Shown one piece after another: positions 40,565 through 48,449 of a stretch of 48,449 bases of DNA. The notes below the pieces were generated by a model. The model saw nothing but the letters and a program-made list of their open reading frames with translations, had not been told where the DNA came from and searched no databases. The stretch comes from JAIVHA01 sp965367295 (lineage in GTDB: Bacteria > Pseudomonadota > Gammaproteobacteria > DSM-19610). The stretch covers positions 1-48,449 of the forward strand of contig CBDUHN010000026.1 in NCBI GenBank assembly GCA_965367295.1, read 5' to 3'. Within the stretch, counting starts at the first letter, position 1, and the number at the start of each line of letters is the position of its first letter. Both the position numbers and the translations under genes were made by a program.

Positions 40565-42259
40565 TTACCTCTGCTGTTCCAGTTTGGCCCAGGAATCACG
40601 CAGGGTAACCGTGCGATTGAACACCGCCCGCTCCTGGGTGTGGCCAGGGTCAGGGCAGAAATAACCCTGACGCTCAAACTGGAAATGCTCGCCGGCTTTT
40701 GCCGCAGCCAGGTCGGGCTCCAGGTAACAGCGGGTCAGGGTCAGCAGTGATTCCGGGTTCAGATTGGTCAGGAAATTCCCGCCCTCCGCACCCTTGTCAG
40801 GGTTGGGCACATTGAACAGCCGGTCATAGAGCCGCACCTCGGCGGGAACCGCATGGGCCGCGGATACCCAGTGGATCACTCCCTTGACCTTGCGCCCTTC
40901 GGGATTGGCACCGAGGGTGGCCGGGTCATGACTACAGCGCAGTTCGATGATCTCGCCCTGGGCATCCTTGATCACCTCGTCGCAACGGATCACATAACTG
41001 TTGCGCAGTCGCACCTCGCCACCGCTCACCAGCCGCTTGAAATGCTTGTTGGGAGCGACCTCCATAAAATCATCGCGCTCTATATATAAGGTGTGACTGA
41101 AAGGAATACGGCGCGTGCCCATGGCCTCGTTCTGGGGATGGTTGGCCACCTCGATCTCTTCGACCTGATCCTCCGGGTAGCTGGTAATCACCACCTTGAG
41201 GGGATGCAGTACCGCCATGCGCCGCGGGGCATGTTCGTTGAGGTCCTCGCGAATACAGTTCTCCAGTACGCCCATTTCCACGGTGTTGGCGGACTTGGTA
41301 ACGCCAATACGGTCACAGAAATCACGGATCGAAGCCGGCGTGAAGCCGCGGCGACGCAGACCGGCGACGGTGGGCATACGCGGATCGTCCCAACCCTCCA
41401 CATGCCCCTCCTCCACCAGCAGGGTGAGCTTGCGCTTGCTCATCACGGTGTATTCGAGATTGAGGCGCGAGAATTCGATCTGCTGCGGGTGACAGGCGAT
41501 GCTGATGTTGTCCAGCACCCAGTCATAGAGCGGACGATGGTCCTCGAACTCCAGGGTGCACAGGGAATGGGTGATCCCTTCCAGGGCATCGGAGATGGGA
41601 TGGGTGAAGTCGTACATGGGATACAGGCACCACTCGGTACCGGTCTGGTGATGAATCACCCCGTGACGAATCCGGTACAGCGCCGGGTCGCGCAGATTGA
41701 TGTTGGGCGACGCCATATCGATCTTGGCGCGCAATACCTTGGCCCCATCGGGAAACTCGCCGACGCGCATGCGCTGGAACAGGTCGAGGTTTTCTTCGAT
41801 GGAACGATCACGCCAGGGGCTGTTACGGCCCGGTTCCGTGAGCGTGCCGCGGTATTCGCGCATCTCCTCCGCGGTCTGCTCACAGACATAGGCCTTGCCC
41901 GCCTGAATCAGTTCGACGGCAAACTCGTAGAGTTTTTCGAAATAATTGGAGGCATAGTAGAGCCGATCGTCCCAGTCGAAACCCAGCCAGTGCACATCCT
42001 CCTGGATCGAATCCACGAATTCCACGTCTTCCTTGTGTGGGTTGGTGTCATCGAAACGCAGGTTGCAGGTACCACTGAAATCGCGCGCAACACCGAAATT
42101 CAGGCAGATGGATTTGGCATGGCCGATATGCAGGTAGCCATTGGGTTCCGGCGGAAAACGAGTCGCCACGCGGCCGTCGTTCTTGCCTGCGGCCAGATCC
42201 TCTTCAATGATGTGGCGAATGAAGTTGCTCGGTAGCGGAGTTTTTTCGTGATCACTCAT
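40565..42259 (-). CDS. glnS: Glutaminyl-tRNA synthetase
   Basis: Class I aminoacyl-tRNA synthetase charging tRNA-Gln, 564 residues. HIGH motif PPEPNGYLHIGHAKS (about 37-51); KMSKS variant VMSKRKLTLLV (about 269-278). GlnS-specific regions include LRFDDTNP and MYDFTHPISDALEGITHSLC, plus the C-terminal anticodon-binding beta barrels. Its start overlaps the gltX stop by 4 bases, indicating co-translation of the two enzymes. Confidence 0.97.
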   Translation of the reverse strand: MSDHEKTPLPSNFIRHIIEEDLAAGKNDGRVATRFPPEPNGYLHIGHAKSICLNFGVARDFSGTCNLRFDDTNPHKEDVEFVDSIQEDVHWLGFDWDDRLYYASNYFEKLYEFAVELIQAGKAYVCEQTAEEMREYRGTLTEPGRNSPWRDRSIEENLDLFQRMRVGEFPDGAKVLRAKIDMASPNINLRDPALYRIRHGVIHHQTGTEWCLYPMYDFTHPISDALEGITHSLCTLEFEDHRPLYDWVLDNISIACHPQQIEFSRLNLEYTVMSKRKLTLLVEEGHVEGWDDPRMPTVAGLRRRGFTPASIRDFCDRIGVTKSANTVEMGVLENCIREDLNEHAPRRMAVLHPLKVVITSYPEDQVEEIEVANHPQNEAMGTRRIPFSHTLYIERDDFMEVAPNKHFKRLVSGGEVRLRNSYVIRCDEVIKDAQGEIIELRCSHDPATLGANPEGRKVKGVIHWVSAAHAVPAEVRLYDRLFNVPNPDKGAEGGNFLTNLNPESLLTLTRCYLEPDLAAAKAGEHFQFERQGYFCPDPGHTQERAVFNRTVTLRDSWAKLEQQR

Positions 42260-43665
42260 GATGTGTGCTGACCAATATAGTCGATCGCCTTGTCGATGCG
42301 GCGCAGGCAGGCTTCTTTACCCACCAGGTACAGGGTGAGATCGAGATCGGGGGATGGTGCGCCACCGGTGACTGCCACGCGCAGCGGCATGCCCACCTTG
42401 CCGAATCCGACGCCCAGCTGTTCCACTACGGATTCGATGACCTTGTGAATCACCTCGCGGTTCCAGTCCTCCAGTGCGGACAGGCCCACCTGCATGGCCT
42501 GCAGGGGCTCCACGGCCGCGGCCTTGAGGGCCTTTTTGGCCGCCTTCTCGTTGAAGGCGTCGAAATCCCGATAGTAGAAGGCACTGATCTCGGCCAGTTC
42601 CACCAGGGTATGAGCCCTTTCCCGCTGGGCCTGCACCACCTCCACCAGGTCCGGCGCCGGAGACGGGTCGATGCCCATATTACCCAGATGCACACTGAGA
42701 TAGCGTGCCACGTGGGCGGGGTCGCTGGCCATCAGGTACTGCTGGTTGAGCCAGTCCAGTTTGCTGGTATTGAAGGCCGAGGCGGATTTGTTCACATCGG
42801 CGATGTCGAACAACTGCACCAGTTCGTCGACGGAAAACACCTCCTGGTCACCATGGGACCAGCCGAGGCGCACCAGGTAGTTGAGCAGCGCCTCGGGCAT
42901 GTAACCCCGATCGCGGTATTCCACCACACTCACCGCCCCATGGCGCTTGGACAACTTGGCGCCATCGTCACCGTGGATCATGGGCACGTGGGCATAGACC
43001 GGCGGCTGCTTGCCCATGGCGCGCAGGATGTTGATCTGGCGCGGAGTGTTATTGAGGTGGTCCTCGCCGCGAATGACATGGGTGATCTCCATATCGGCAT
43101 CGTCTACCACCACGGTGAGGTTATAGGTCGGTGTACCGTCGCTGCGGGCGATGATCAGGTCATCCAGCTCCTCGTTGCGGAACACCACGGCACCGCGAAT
43201 CCGGTCGTCCACCACCACCTCGCCATCGAGGGGATTCCTGAAGCGGATCACGAACGGGGCATCGGGCGACGGCGCCTCTGCGCCCTGGCGGCAGTGGCCG
43301 TCGTAGCGCGGTTTCTGCTTGGCAGCCATCTGTTCCTCGCGCAGTGCCTCGATGCGCTCGCGGCTACAGTAGCACCGGTAGGCGTGGCCGCTATCCAGCA
43401 GTTGCTGCACCACTTCCCGGTAGCGGTCGAAGCGGTGGGTCTGGTAGAAGGGACCTTCATCGTATTCCAGGCCCAGCCAGGTCATACCCTCCAGGATGGC
43501 GTTCACCGACTCGGCGGTGGAGCGTTCCAGGTCGGTATCCTCGATGCGCAGCACAAACTGGCCGCCATGCCGGCGGGCATAGAGCCAGGAAAACAGCGCG
43601 GTGCGGGCACCGCCAACGTGAAGAAATCCCGTGGGACTGGGAGCAAACCGGGTACGTACAGTCAT
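42256..43665 (-). CDS. gltX: Glutamyl-tRNA synthetase
   Basis: Class I synthetase charging tRNA-Glu, 469 residues. The HIGH equivalent is PSPTGFLHVGGART (about 9-22); the KMSKS equivalent is KLSKRHGAVS (about 238-247). Zinc-site cysteines appear in RCYCSRERIE and YDGHCRQ (about 98-125). Catalytic LRIEDTDLERS is present. A tRNA-Glu gene lies about 5 kb away in the same orientation. Confidence 0.97.
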   Translation of the reverse strand: MTVRTRFAPSPTGFLHVGGARTALFSWLYARRHGGQFVLRIEDTDLERSTAESVNAILEGMTWLGLEYDEGPFYQTHRFDRYREVVQQLLDSGHAYRCYCSRERIEALREEQMAAKQKPRYDGHCRQGAEAPSPDAPFVIRFRNPLDGEVVVDDRIRGAVVFRNEELDDLIIARSDGTPTYNLTVVVDDADMEITHVIRGEDHLNNTPRQINILRAMGKQPPVYAHVPMIHGDDGAKLSKRHGAVSVVEYRDRGYMPEALLNYLVRLGWSHGDQEVFSVDELVQLFDIADVNKSASAFNTSKLDWLNQQYLMASDPAHVARYLSVHLGNMGIDPSPAPDLVEVVQAQRERAHTLVELAEISAFYYRDFDAFNEKAAKKALKAAAVEPLQAMQVGLSALEDWNREVIHKVIESVVEQLGVGFGKVGMPLRVAVTGGAPSPDLDLTLYLVGKEACLRRIDKAIDYIGQHTS

Positions 43666-43780
43666 GGTATTCAGGCACAGCCTTCCAGCAACAGAAGGCC
43701 GGCATTGTAGCAGAGGGGCCGCGCAGGACGCGATGGCTGTGGACGTGGCCGCTCCCAGGCGATACCCGGATTCGCCCGCC

Positions 43781-44362
43781 TCAGAGCCGCCCCTGCCGGT
43801 AGGCCTGCCGCACCGGTCTCAGGAGACTGACACCATTACTGGTGACATCGAAGATGCGCCAGCCTCGCTCCGAGAAATAAAAATGGAATTCCAGGCGCAG
43901 ATGCGGCCCGCCGTAGTGCATAAACAGGCCTCCCATCACCATGTGATTGGGCCCTGCAGGATAGGGTAACTGCGGCCAGAAACGCGGCATACGGTCGGAG
44001 AACCAGCCCATGCGTAACGCCATTTCCTCAAACAGGCGGTCGCGTACGCGATTCTGGAAGTGGCTGCGCTGGAGAATATTCCGGGCCAGGTAATCCGGGC
44101 CACCAACATAAAAGGCCATTGCCCCCAGATCGAACATACGCCCCATCTGGTCTTCGAACAGGGCGACCACGGAGGCCGGATCCCGGGCATTTTCGGCGCC
44201 GGTCCAGTCCTGCATCCAGTACAGCCCGGATTCCAGGTAATCGAGGCCAGTGGGCAGGGCCCGCCTCGGATAGATACTGGTTACGGGATCGTAGACCAGT
44301 TCAGCCCTGACGCCCCAGGACAGGGCGAGACACAATACCAGCAGTAATCCGCGTACCGACAT
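43781..44362 (-). CDS. Secreted MlaC-like protein (divergent)
   Basis: 193 residues from the ATG at 44362 (AGGGG eight bases upstream; a GTG lies two codons earlier). Signal peptide to about RAELVYD. The C-terminal WRIFDVTSNGVSLLRPVRQAYR strongly resembles the MlaC segment DWFIYDVVIEGVSLISNYR of the true mlaC in this window, and the length fits. The middle is divergent and aromatic-rich (MPRFWPQLPYPAGPNHMVMGG). Probably a periplasmic lipid- or hydrophobe-binding protein tied to the dynamin-like operon upstream rather than to mlaFED. Confidence 0.65.
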   Translation of the reverse strand: MSVRGLLLVLCLALSWGVRAELVYDPVTSIYPRRALPTGLDYLESGLYWMQDWTGAENARDPASVVALFEDQMGRMFDLGAMAFYVGGPDYLARNILQRSHFQNRVRDRLFEEMALRMGWFSDRMPRFWPQLPYPAGPNHMVMGGLFMHYGGPHLRLEFHFYFSERGWRIFDVTSNGVSLLRPVRQAYRQGRL

Positions 44363-44428
44363 GTTCACGGCCCCTGGCCACCGGGTATTTCGCTGTCATG
44401 GATGCGGTTACGCATATCGGCACCGACG

Positions 44429-45955
44429 TCATGCGGAGGTGGGGGAACGCGGCATCACCTCCCCTGTTACCACCGGCGGCTCCTGGTCGGTCCGGATCTC
44501 GGGGGCCTCCGGTGTTTTCGGCGCCTTCTTGCCGGAGGGGTCGGTGAAACGGTCATTGAGCGTCTGCACAAAATGATCGGCATCGAGCACCAGGCGCCGT
44601 AACCGTTTGCGGTTCCAGCGCCCCCAGCCGACCGGGTCCGGTGCGAAGATGCTACGGAAAAAACCGGTGTTGCGCAGGAAGGCGCGTTGCAGCCGCGCCC
44701 CCTCGTCCGGGGCTTCGTGCGCCTGGATCTGCCGTATCATTTTATTCGCTGCCTGGCGGCGGATTACGTGGTGGACCAGCAGCAACAGGAAGAACAGCAC
44801 GGCGGCGACTCCGATGCGACTGTGCAGTGTTCCAGTGAACTGTTGCCAAAGCGGCGTCAACCAGGGCGGTGCCTGCACCCGTGAAAACCACAGCCCGGCC
44901 CCACCCAGCAACAGCAGTCCCACCAGTGCCATCTCGATACCCAGCACCCGGTTGCGCCACTGGCCAATCAGTGTCCGTAACCGAGGTACATACTGTTCCT
45001 CGATCTCCAGGGCACGCTTTTCCAGAGCACCGATTACCCGGTAGGCTCGCTCTACCGTGACCTGCTCGATGCGCTTATTGATCTCGTCCATGTCCTGTTC
45101 ACGCTTCCACTCGAAGCGTCGACGCAGACCGGGGTCCTGGATAGGTACCGAGGCTTCCGGATCGTAGATGCAATAGAAACGTCCCGAGGTCAGCCCCTCG
45201 CGCGCCAGGGCGCGCTGCCAGGCGCCGACCACCTCTTCCGGATTATCTTCCCGTGCCGTGGTGTCGATCTGGTTGAGGATATAGAGAAACTTGCTGCTGT
45301 CGGAATGATCGACGGTACCCCGTACCAGATGTGCCAGGGTATCGCTCATGGCACCGGGTTCCGGGTGCCGTGCATCGAAGAACACCAGCACCAGGTCCGA
45401 CAGACCGATGATATGGTTGGTCAGGCGTAGTGTAGCTGAGCGTTGTGCATCGGCATCGAACCCTGGCGAATCAATCAGAATGCGGCCCCGCAGGGACTCG
45501 CTGTGACAGGTCTTGAGCTGCAGATAGGCATCGACGCGGCGTCCTTCGCCGACCGCCACGCTCTCCAGTTCTTCGCTGGTCTGGTAAAAGGGGAACCGCG
45601 GATCGGCATCCAGCGCCAGCCCCGGCAATACACGACCAGGTTTTTCATTGCCATAACAGATCACCGTGAACTTGTCGTCCACTGCCTGGTTACCGGTGTC
45701 CTGTAATGGGTAACCAAGGTGATGATTAATGAACGTGGACTTGCCTGCGGAGAAGGTGCCGAGCACCGAAATCAACGGCCACCAGGAAATCTGTGTGGCA
45801 TAGGACTCATCGGGTGACAACAGGCCCATGGAATACCCGATACGGGACAGCTTGCGATAGCCTGCCATCGCCTGCACCAGAACCGGATTCTCTTCCCGCA
45901 AATGCGCTTCCAGGCTCTTGAGCCGCTTGCGCAGATTTTTGCTTGGGCCAGGCAT
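44429..45955 (-). CDS. Dynamin/EHD-like membrane-associated GTPase
   Basis: 508 residues. G1 P-loop SVLGTFSAGKSTFIN (Lys72), switch threonine region around GNQAVDDKFTVI, G3 LIDSPGFDADA (about 160), G4 LNQID (about 228). The G domain is followed by a helical segment (about 275-335), two adjacent hydrophobic helices (about 336-358 and 377-397) and a helical tail (400-475) ending in a proline-rich stretch. The overall plan recalls bacterial dynamin-like or EHD-like proteins that remodel membranes. Strong GGGAGGG site before the ATG. Lipid target and partner are unknown. Confidence 0.78.
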   Translation of the reverse strand: MPGPSKNLRKRLKSLEAHLREENPVLVQAMAGYRKLSRIGYSMGLLSPDESYATQISWWPLISVLGTFSAGKSTFINHHLGYPLQDTGNQAVDDKFTVICYGNEKPGRVLPGLALDADPRFPFYQTSEELESVAVGEGRRVDAYLQLKTCHSESLRGRILIDSPGFDADAQRSATLRLTNHIIGLSDLVLVFFDARHPEPGAMSDTLAHLVRGTVDHSDSSKFLYILNQIDTTAREDNPEEVVGAWQRALAREGLTSGRFYCIYDPEASVPIQDPGLRRRFEWKREQDMDEINKRIEQVTVERAYRVIGALEKRALEIEEQYVPRLRTLIGQWRNRVLGIEMALVGLLLLGGAGLWFSRVQAPPWLTPLWQQFTGTLHSRIGVAAVLFFLLLLVHHVIRRQAANKMIRQIQAHEAPDEGARLQRAFLRNTGFFRSIFAPDPVGWGRWNRKRLRRLVLDADHFVQTLNDRFTDPSGKKAPKTPEAPEIRTDQEPPVVTGEVMPRSPTSA

Positions 45956-45980
45956 TATTCCCTCCCGCTGTCCACCCTGC

Positions 45981-46520
45981 TTACCAGGGCATGAAGCTGT
46001 TCATAAAGCGCATCGGACCGGTCGTATTCTGAAGATTGCGACCCATGCTCGCGGTATCAAAGCGCATCTGATGCATCGTCATGGACATATTGCCCATGTT
46101 CTGATTCATGTTCTCCATGCTCACCAGCATGGCCTCCATGGCCACTTCCTGGTTACCGATAACCTTGGTCATGGTCGCCATGTTGCTACTCATCGTAATC
46201 ATGTTGCCATTGACCGATTTCATATGGCGCGATACTTCGGTCATTTCCTGCGAGACCAGCACCATGGTCTGGGCCACTGTTTCGAAATGATTGGTAATCC
46301 GGTCCACGTCGTTGGTCAGTTTGTAGATCAGATAGAAGCCGTAGGACGCGAGGATGATGAAGGCCAGCAAGGTGGGATACACCACCAACTCCCAGCGACG
46401 GGCACTGGCCTCGAAGCTCTTGGAGAACTGGTTCATGCATTTGCTCATGTCCTCCATCGGAAATCCCTGCTCTCTGGCAGGTAGTTCCGATTCATCAGCC
46501 TGGCCTTTTTCATCGGTCAT
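45981..46520 (-). CDS. Membrane-anchored Met-rich coiled-coil protein
   Basis: 179 residues. Acidic N-terminus, one transmembrane helix (about 45-67), then a long uninterrupted helix (about 70-165) dominated by Met and Asn in heptad-like pattern (MSSNMATMTKV, MVSMENMNQNMGNMS). The C-terminus is GPMRFMNSFMPW, which looks like a docking motif. Predicted to sit in the inner membrane with the coil in the periplasm or cytoplasm; orientation is uncertain. No named family. Lies 25 bases upstream of the GTPase gene on the same strand. Confidence 0.7.
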   Translation of the reverse strand: MTDEKGQADESELPAREQGFPMEDMSKCMNQFSKSFEASARRWELVVYPTLLAFIILASYGFYLIYKLTNDVDRITNHFETVAQTMVLVSQEMTEVSRHMKSVNGNMITMSSNMATMTKVIGNQEVAMEAMLVSMENMNQNMGNMSMTMHQMRFDTASMGRNLQNTTGPMRFMNSFMPW

Positions 46521-46574
46521 CTACAGCTTCCCTTATTCACCCGGACATCGATCGTCAGGAGCTTCCAGAGGAAA

Positions 46575-47408
46575 TCATTCCGGTGCGATCGCGGCTTTCA
46601 GCATCGCTTCCAGCTGGCGGGCCTGGTCCTGGTCCAGATTCCACAACACCCGCAAGAGGTGCTGTGCAGTGTAGGTATCACCTTGATCCAGCAGGCGCTG
46701 CGCCGCTTTGGAATAGGCATCGGCGGCCTGTTGCCATTGCCCCTGCTGGTAATACAGATTGCCGAGTTCACCATACGCATCGGGATTGCCCGGTTCCTGT
46801 TTGGCCAATTGCAGGTAGTAATCTTCCGCAGCAGTGAAATCATGCTGCCAGAAGGCCTCGCGTGCAGCCTGCATGGGGGGTTCACCCGATGCCTGTTGCA
46901 CGCCTGGCATTTCCGGGCTGGTGGATACCGGGGTGTTGTACTCCGGTTCTGCGGCGGCCGGGGTTTCCACAGACGACAGGGGCGGCACTGCCGGAACCAA
47001 TTCCGTCACCGCATTGCGGTCCGTCGTCAATGGCGGTAGCTCTCCATCGTCGGCCTGTTGATACGAATCGTCACCTTCCAGAGGACGGAACTGCGGTTCG
47101 GCCGCATCCTGCATCGGTGGTAAATCTGCTGGCGCCATGGGCACGGTAACAGTTGCTTCCTGGTTCCCGATTTTCGCTTTTGCCTCCGATTCCGCCTGCG
47201 CCGCGATTACGGGCATACTGTCAGTAGTTATCGGATCATCTGATAAGGCCTCTGGCGGTGCCTCGGTTACCGGTTTGCCGGCCACGGTTCTTGCCTGCGG
47301 GCCGAATCGTTCGGGAAACAGATCAGCCCGATACCAGTATGCCAGACCCGCCACTACTACAATGGCGATCAGTAAACCGTGACTGAGCATGCGTTGAATG
47401 AATTTCAT
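46575..47408 (-). CDS. Membrane-anchored TPR protein
   Basis: 277 residues. N-terminal membrane helix (about 10-26; GLLIAIVVVAGLAYWYRADL), a long Pro/Glu/Ala-rich low-complexity linker (about 35-180) and a C-terminal tetratricopeptide region (about 185-265; DFTAAEDYYLQLAKQEPGN, DAYGELGNLYYQQGQWQQAA). A periplasmic or cytoplasmic protein-interaction scaffold. AGGGAG precedes the ATG. Located between the secreted beta-rich protein gene (16-base gap) and the coiled-coil gene (54-base gap). Confidence 0.75.
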   Translation of the reverse strand: MKFIQRMLSHGLLIAIVVVAGLAYWYRADLFPERFGPQARTVAGKPVTEAPPEALSDDPITTDSMPVIAAQAESEAKAKIGNQEATVTVPMAPADLPPMQDAAEPQFRPLEGDDSYQQADDGELPPLTTDRNAVTELVPAVPPLSSVETPAAAEPEYNTPVSTSPEMPGVQQASGEPPMQAAREAFWQHDFTAAEDYYLQLAKQEPGNPDAYGELGNLYYQQGQWQQAADAYSKAAQRLLDQGDTYTAQHLLRVLWNLDQDQARQLEAMLKAAIAPE

Positions 47409-47424
47409 GGTTCAGCTCCCTGAA

Positions 47425-48255
47425 TCAACGGTAGGGTTGCGGATAGACTGGCGCCTGCCGATCGGCATGGCCGCTGCCTGCAGGCTGCGCTTGCTGTGCA
47501 TTGACCGGTGGGACAACGCGCTGATAGCCCGCGGGCAGTTGAAACAGCGTATCCGGCTGGGCTGCGACGCGGATATCCCGCAATTCCCGCAAATACCCGC
47601 CCGGCAGTTCCTCACGTACAGTGATCTGTAGTTGCGGGTCATACCATTGGGTAGACCACTGGGTCTTGCCATTGGGCCCGGTACTCTGCCACTGCCATTT
47701 CTCGGTCAACCGTCCATCTCTGGTTTCCTGGCCAATCAGGTGCATTTCACTGACGGTACCATCAGGCCACAATTGGCGCAGCGGCATATTACGCTGCTGA
47801 TCGATCCAGTGCAGGCTACGCTGCATGCGCCCATCCTGCTGCCCGTTCATCTCCCACTTCATAACCGGACGGCCATCCACTGTCTCTTCACCCAGGCGTT
47901 GGCACTGCACCTGCGATAGCCCGCTACAGGGATTGGCATCGCGCATACCACTCATGAAATTACTGGGAATATTGTCGGGCATTATATGTTCCATATAGAG
48001 CCGTTGCTCCGGCATCAGCAACCAGGCCCGTCGCTGGGCCAGGTTGAAAATTTCCACCATCAACTGTCCGTTCTGTTCATATTCCATACGCACGCCCTCA
48101 CGGGTTACGTGCATGCGGGCCAGTCGTGGGGGCTGATTTGGCACTTGCTGTATTGCCTGGGCCGAGAACTCCATCACCGGTGGTTCGGCCATCACCGAAG
48201 CCCCTGTCAGTAACAGGAATCCATATAACCAGCCTCGACGCATGCGCCGTCGCAT
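47425..48255 (-). CDS. Secreted beta-rich protein (DUF4412/LolA-like fold suspected)
   Basis: 276 residues from the ATG at 48255 (a GTG at 48258 is also possible). Signal peptide RRGWLYGFLLLTGASVMA. The mature part alternates short strands with turns (ARMHVTREGVRMEYEQNG, ERQ-type loops, MKWEMNGQQDG, QRSLHWIDQQRNMPLRQLW), resembling outer-membrane-lipoprotein-sorting or DUF4412 domains. One Cys pair (NPCSGLSQVQCQRL) could form a disulfide. The C-terminus is a Gln/Pro-rich tail. A 12-base palindrome (48272-48283) overlaps part of its ribosome binding region. Fold call is by general pattern only. Confidence 0.65.
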   Translation of the reverse strand: MRRRMRRGWLYGFLLLTGASVMAEPPVMEFSAQAIQQVPNQPPRLARMHVTREGVRMEYEQNGQLMVEIFNLAQRRAWLLMPEQRLYMEHIMPDNIPSNFMSGMRDANPCSGLSQVQCQRLGEETVDGRPVMKWEMNGQQDGRMQRSLHWIDQQRNMPLRQLWPDGTVSEMHLIGQETRDGRLTEKWQWQSTGPNGKTQWSTQWYDPQLQITVREELPGGYLRELRDIRVAAQPDTLFQLPAGYQRVVPPVNAQQAQPAGSGHADRQAPVYPQPYR

Positions 48256-48289
48256 CACCCTGACGCCCTCTCCTGATATCAGGTGAGCG

Positions 48290-48316
48290 GGACCCGCACT
48301 TTTCCCGTGCGGGTCC
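48290..48316 (-). repeat. Strong intercistronic hairpin
   Basis: GGACCCGCAC (48290-48299) and GTGCGGGTCC (48307-48316) are perfect 10-base arms with a 7-base loop, 25 bases after the upstream gene's stop. No T-tract follows on the minus strand. It is probably a 3' stabiliser or attenuator giving the upstream gene a higher level than the rest of the operon. Confidence 0.7.
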
Positions 48317-48341
48317 GATCACCAGTACGTCGAACTGCCTC

Positions 48342-48449
48342 TTACTTACTGGGCGCTTGCTGCTGCTGAGGCGCCTGCGGAGCTCCATAACCAGGGGCGC
48401 CATAGGGAGCACCATAGCCAGGTGCACCATAGCCATAGGGAGCACCATA
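48342..48449 (-). CDS. C-terminal end of a GYGAP-repeat protein (partial)
   Basis: The last 35 codons and stop of a gene that begins beyond the window. The visible tail consists of GYGAP/YGAP repeats (YGAPYGYGAPGYGAP, then YGAPGYGAP) followed by QAPQQQQAPSK. This Gly/Tyr/Ala/Pro low-complexity tail recalls structural or disordered proteins; sulfur globule proteins of purple sulfur bacteria also have Gly/Tyr repeats, but too little is visible to claim that. A different frame here encodes a Met-rich ORF, rejected as a shadow. Confidence 0.75.
   Translation of the reverse strand, partial: YGAPYGYGAPGYGAPYGAPGYGAPQAPQQQQAPSK

Noticed and set aside
42265..43710. 481-codon + strand frame opposite gltX
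   Set aside because: Antisense shadow of a certain synthetase gene.
48098..48448. 116-codon minus-strand frame beginning MVLPMAMVHLAM
   Set aside because: Its Met/Val-rich start is the alternate-frame reading of the GYGAP repeats, and it runs into the next gene.

Overview
The window looks like chromosome of a free-living gammaproteobacterial sulfur oxidiser (Chromatiales or Ectothiorhodospirales-like). The call rests on an oxidative-type dsr operon in the Allochromatium vinosum gene order (A B E F H C M K L J O P N R), including the sulfur-oxidiser markers dsrEFH and dsrL, and on a gammaproteobacterial housekeeping background (mlaFEDC, glnS, gltX, fpr, a perfect FNR box). Base composition looks even, and I see no insertion sequence, prophage, integrase or CRISPR array.

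Region 1 (1-15535, + strand) is the reverse dissimilatory sulfite reductase operon. It runs from a 5'-truncated dsrA through dsrR. DsrE/F/H and DsrC relay sulfur to DsrAB, which oxidises it to sulfite. DsrL links the system to NAD(P)H. DsrMKJOP is the transmembrane electron-transfer complex. DsrN amidates siroheme, and DsrR is an A-type scaffold fold without cysteines. In the position where A. vinosum has dsrS, this genome has a NarX/NarL-like two-component pair and a single-domain rhodanese. Perfect hairpins sit in the dsrA-dsrB, dsrC-dsrM and dsrP-dsrN spacers.

Region 2 (15569-22959) is mixed housekeeping. It has an S24/LexA-fold protein with both catalytic residues replaced, then a perfect FNR site placed exactly for a class II promoter ahead of a short terminated transcript (candidate FNR-dependent sRNA). 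These are followed by an aldehyde dehydrogenase, a four-gene minus-strand cluster (dienelactone hydrolase, spermidine-synthase-like methyltransferase, small unknown, class I amidotransferase), and plus-strand fpr, tatD, an unknown CxxC protein and a dsbB-like gene.

Region 3 (22994-35880) holds an AddAB-like helicase/nuclease pair and three signalling genes. The signalling genes are a CHASE-PAS-GAF hybrid kinase, convergent with an ANTAR RNA-binding response regulator and its HisKA_2 kinase partner.

Region 4 (35881-37232) has few genes. It contains a 41-residue CxxCxxC membrane microprotein with a good ribosome binding site and terminator, an inverted repeat overlapping a divergent promoter, a possible terminated transcript, and a tRNA-Ala / small membrane ORF / tRNA-Glu unit.

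Region 5 (37388-43665, minus) carries mlaFEDC (no mlaB) and overlapping glnS and gltX. Region 6 (43781 to the window end, minus) is an uncharacterised envelope operon: a protein with a GYGAP-repeat tail, a secreted beta-rich protein, a membrane-anchored TPR protein, a membrane-anchored Met-rich coiled-coil protein, a dynamin/EHD-like membrane GTPase and a divergent MlaC-like protein. It is the best candidate in this window for an undescribed system.
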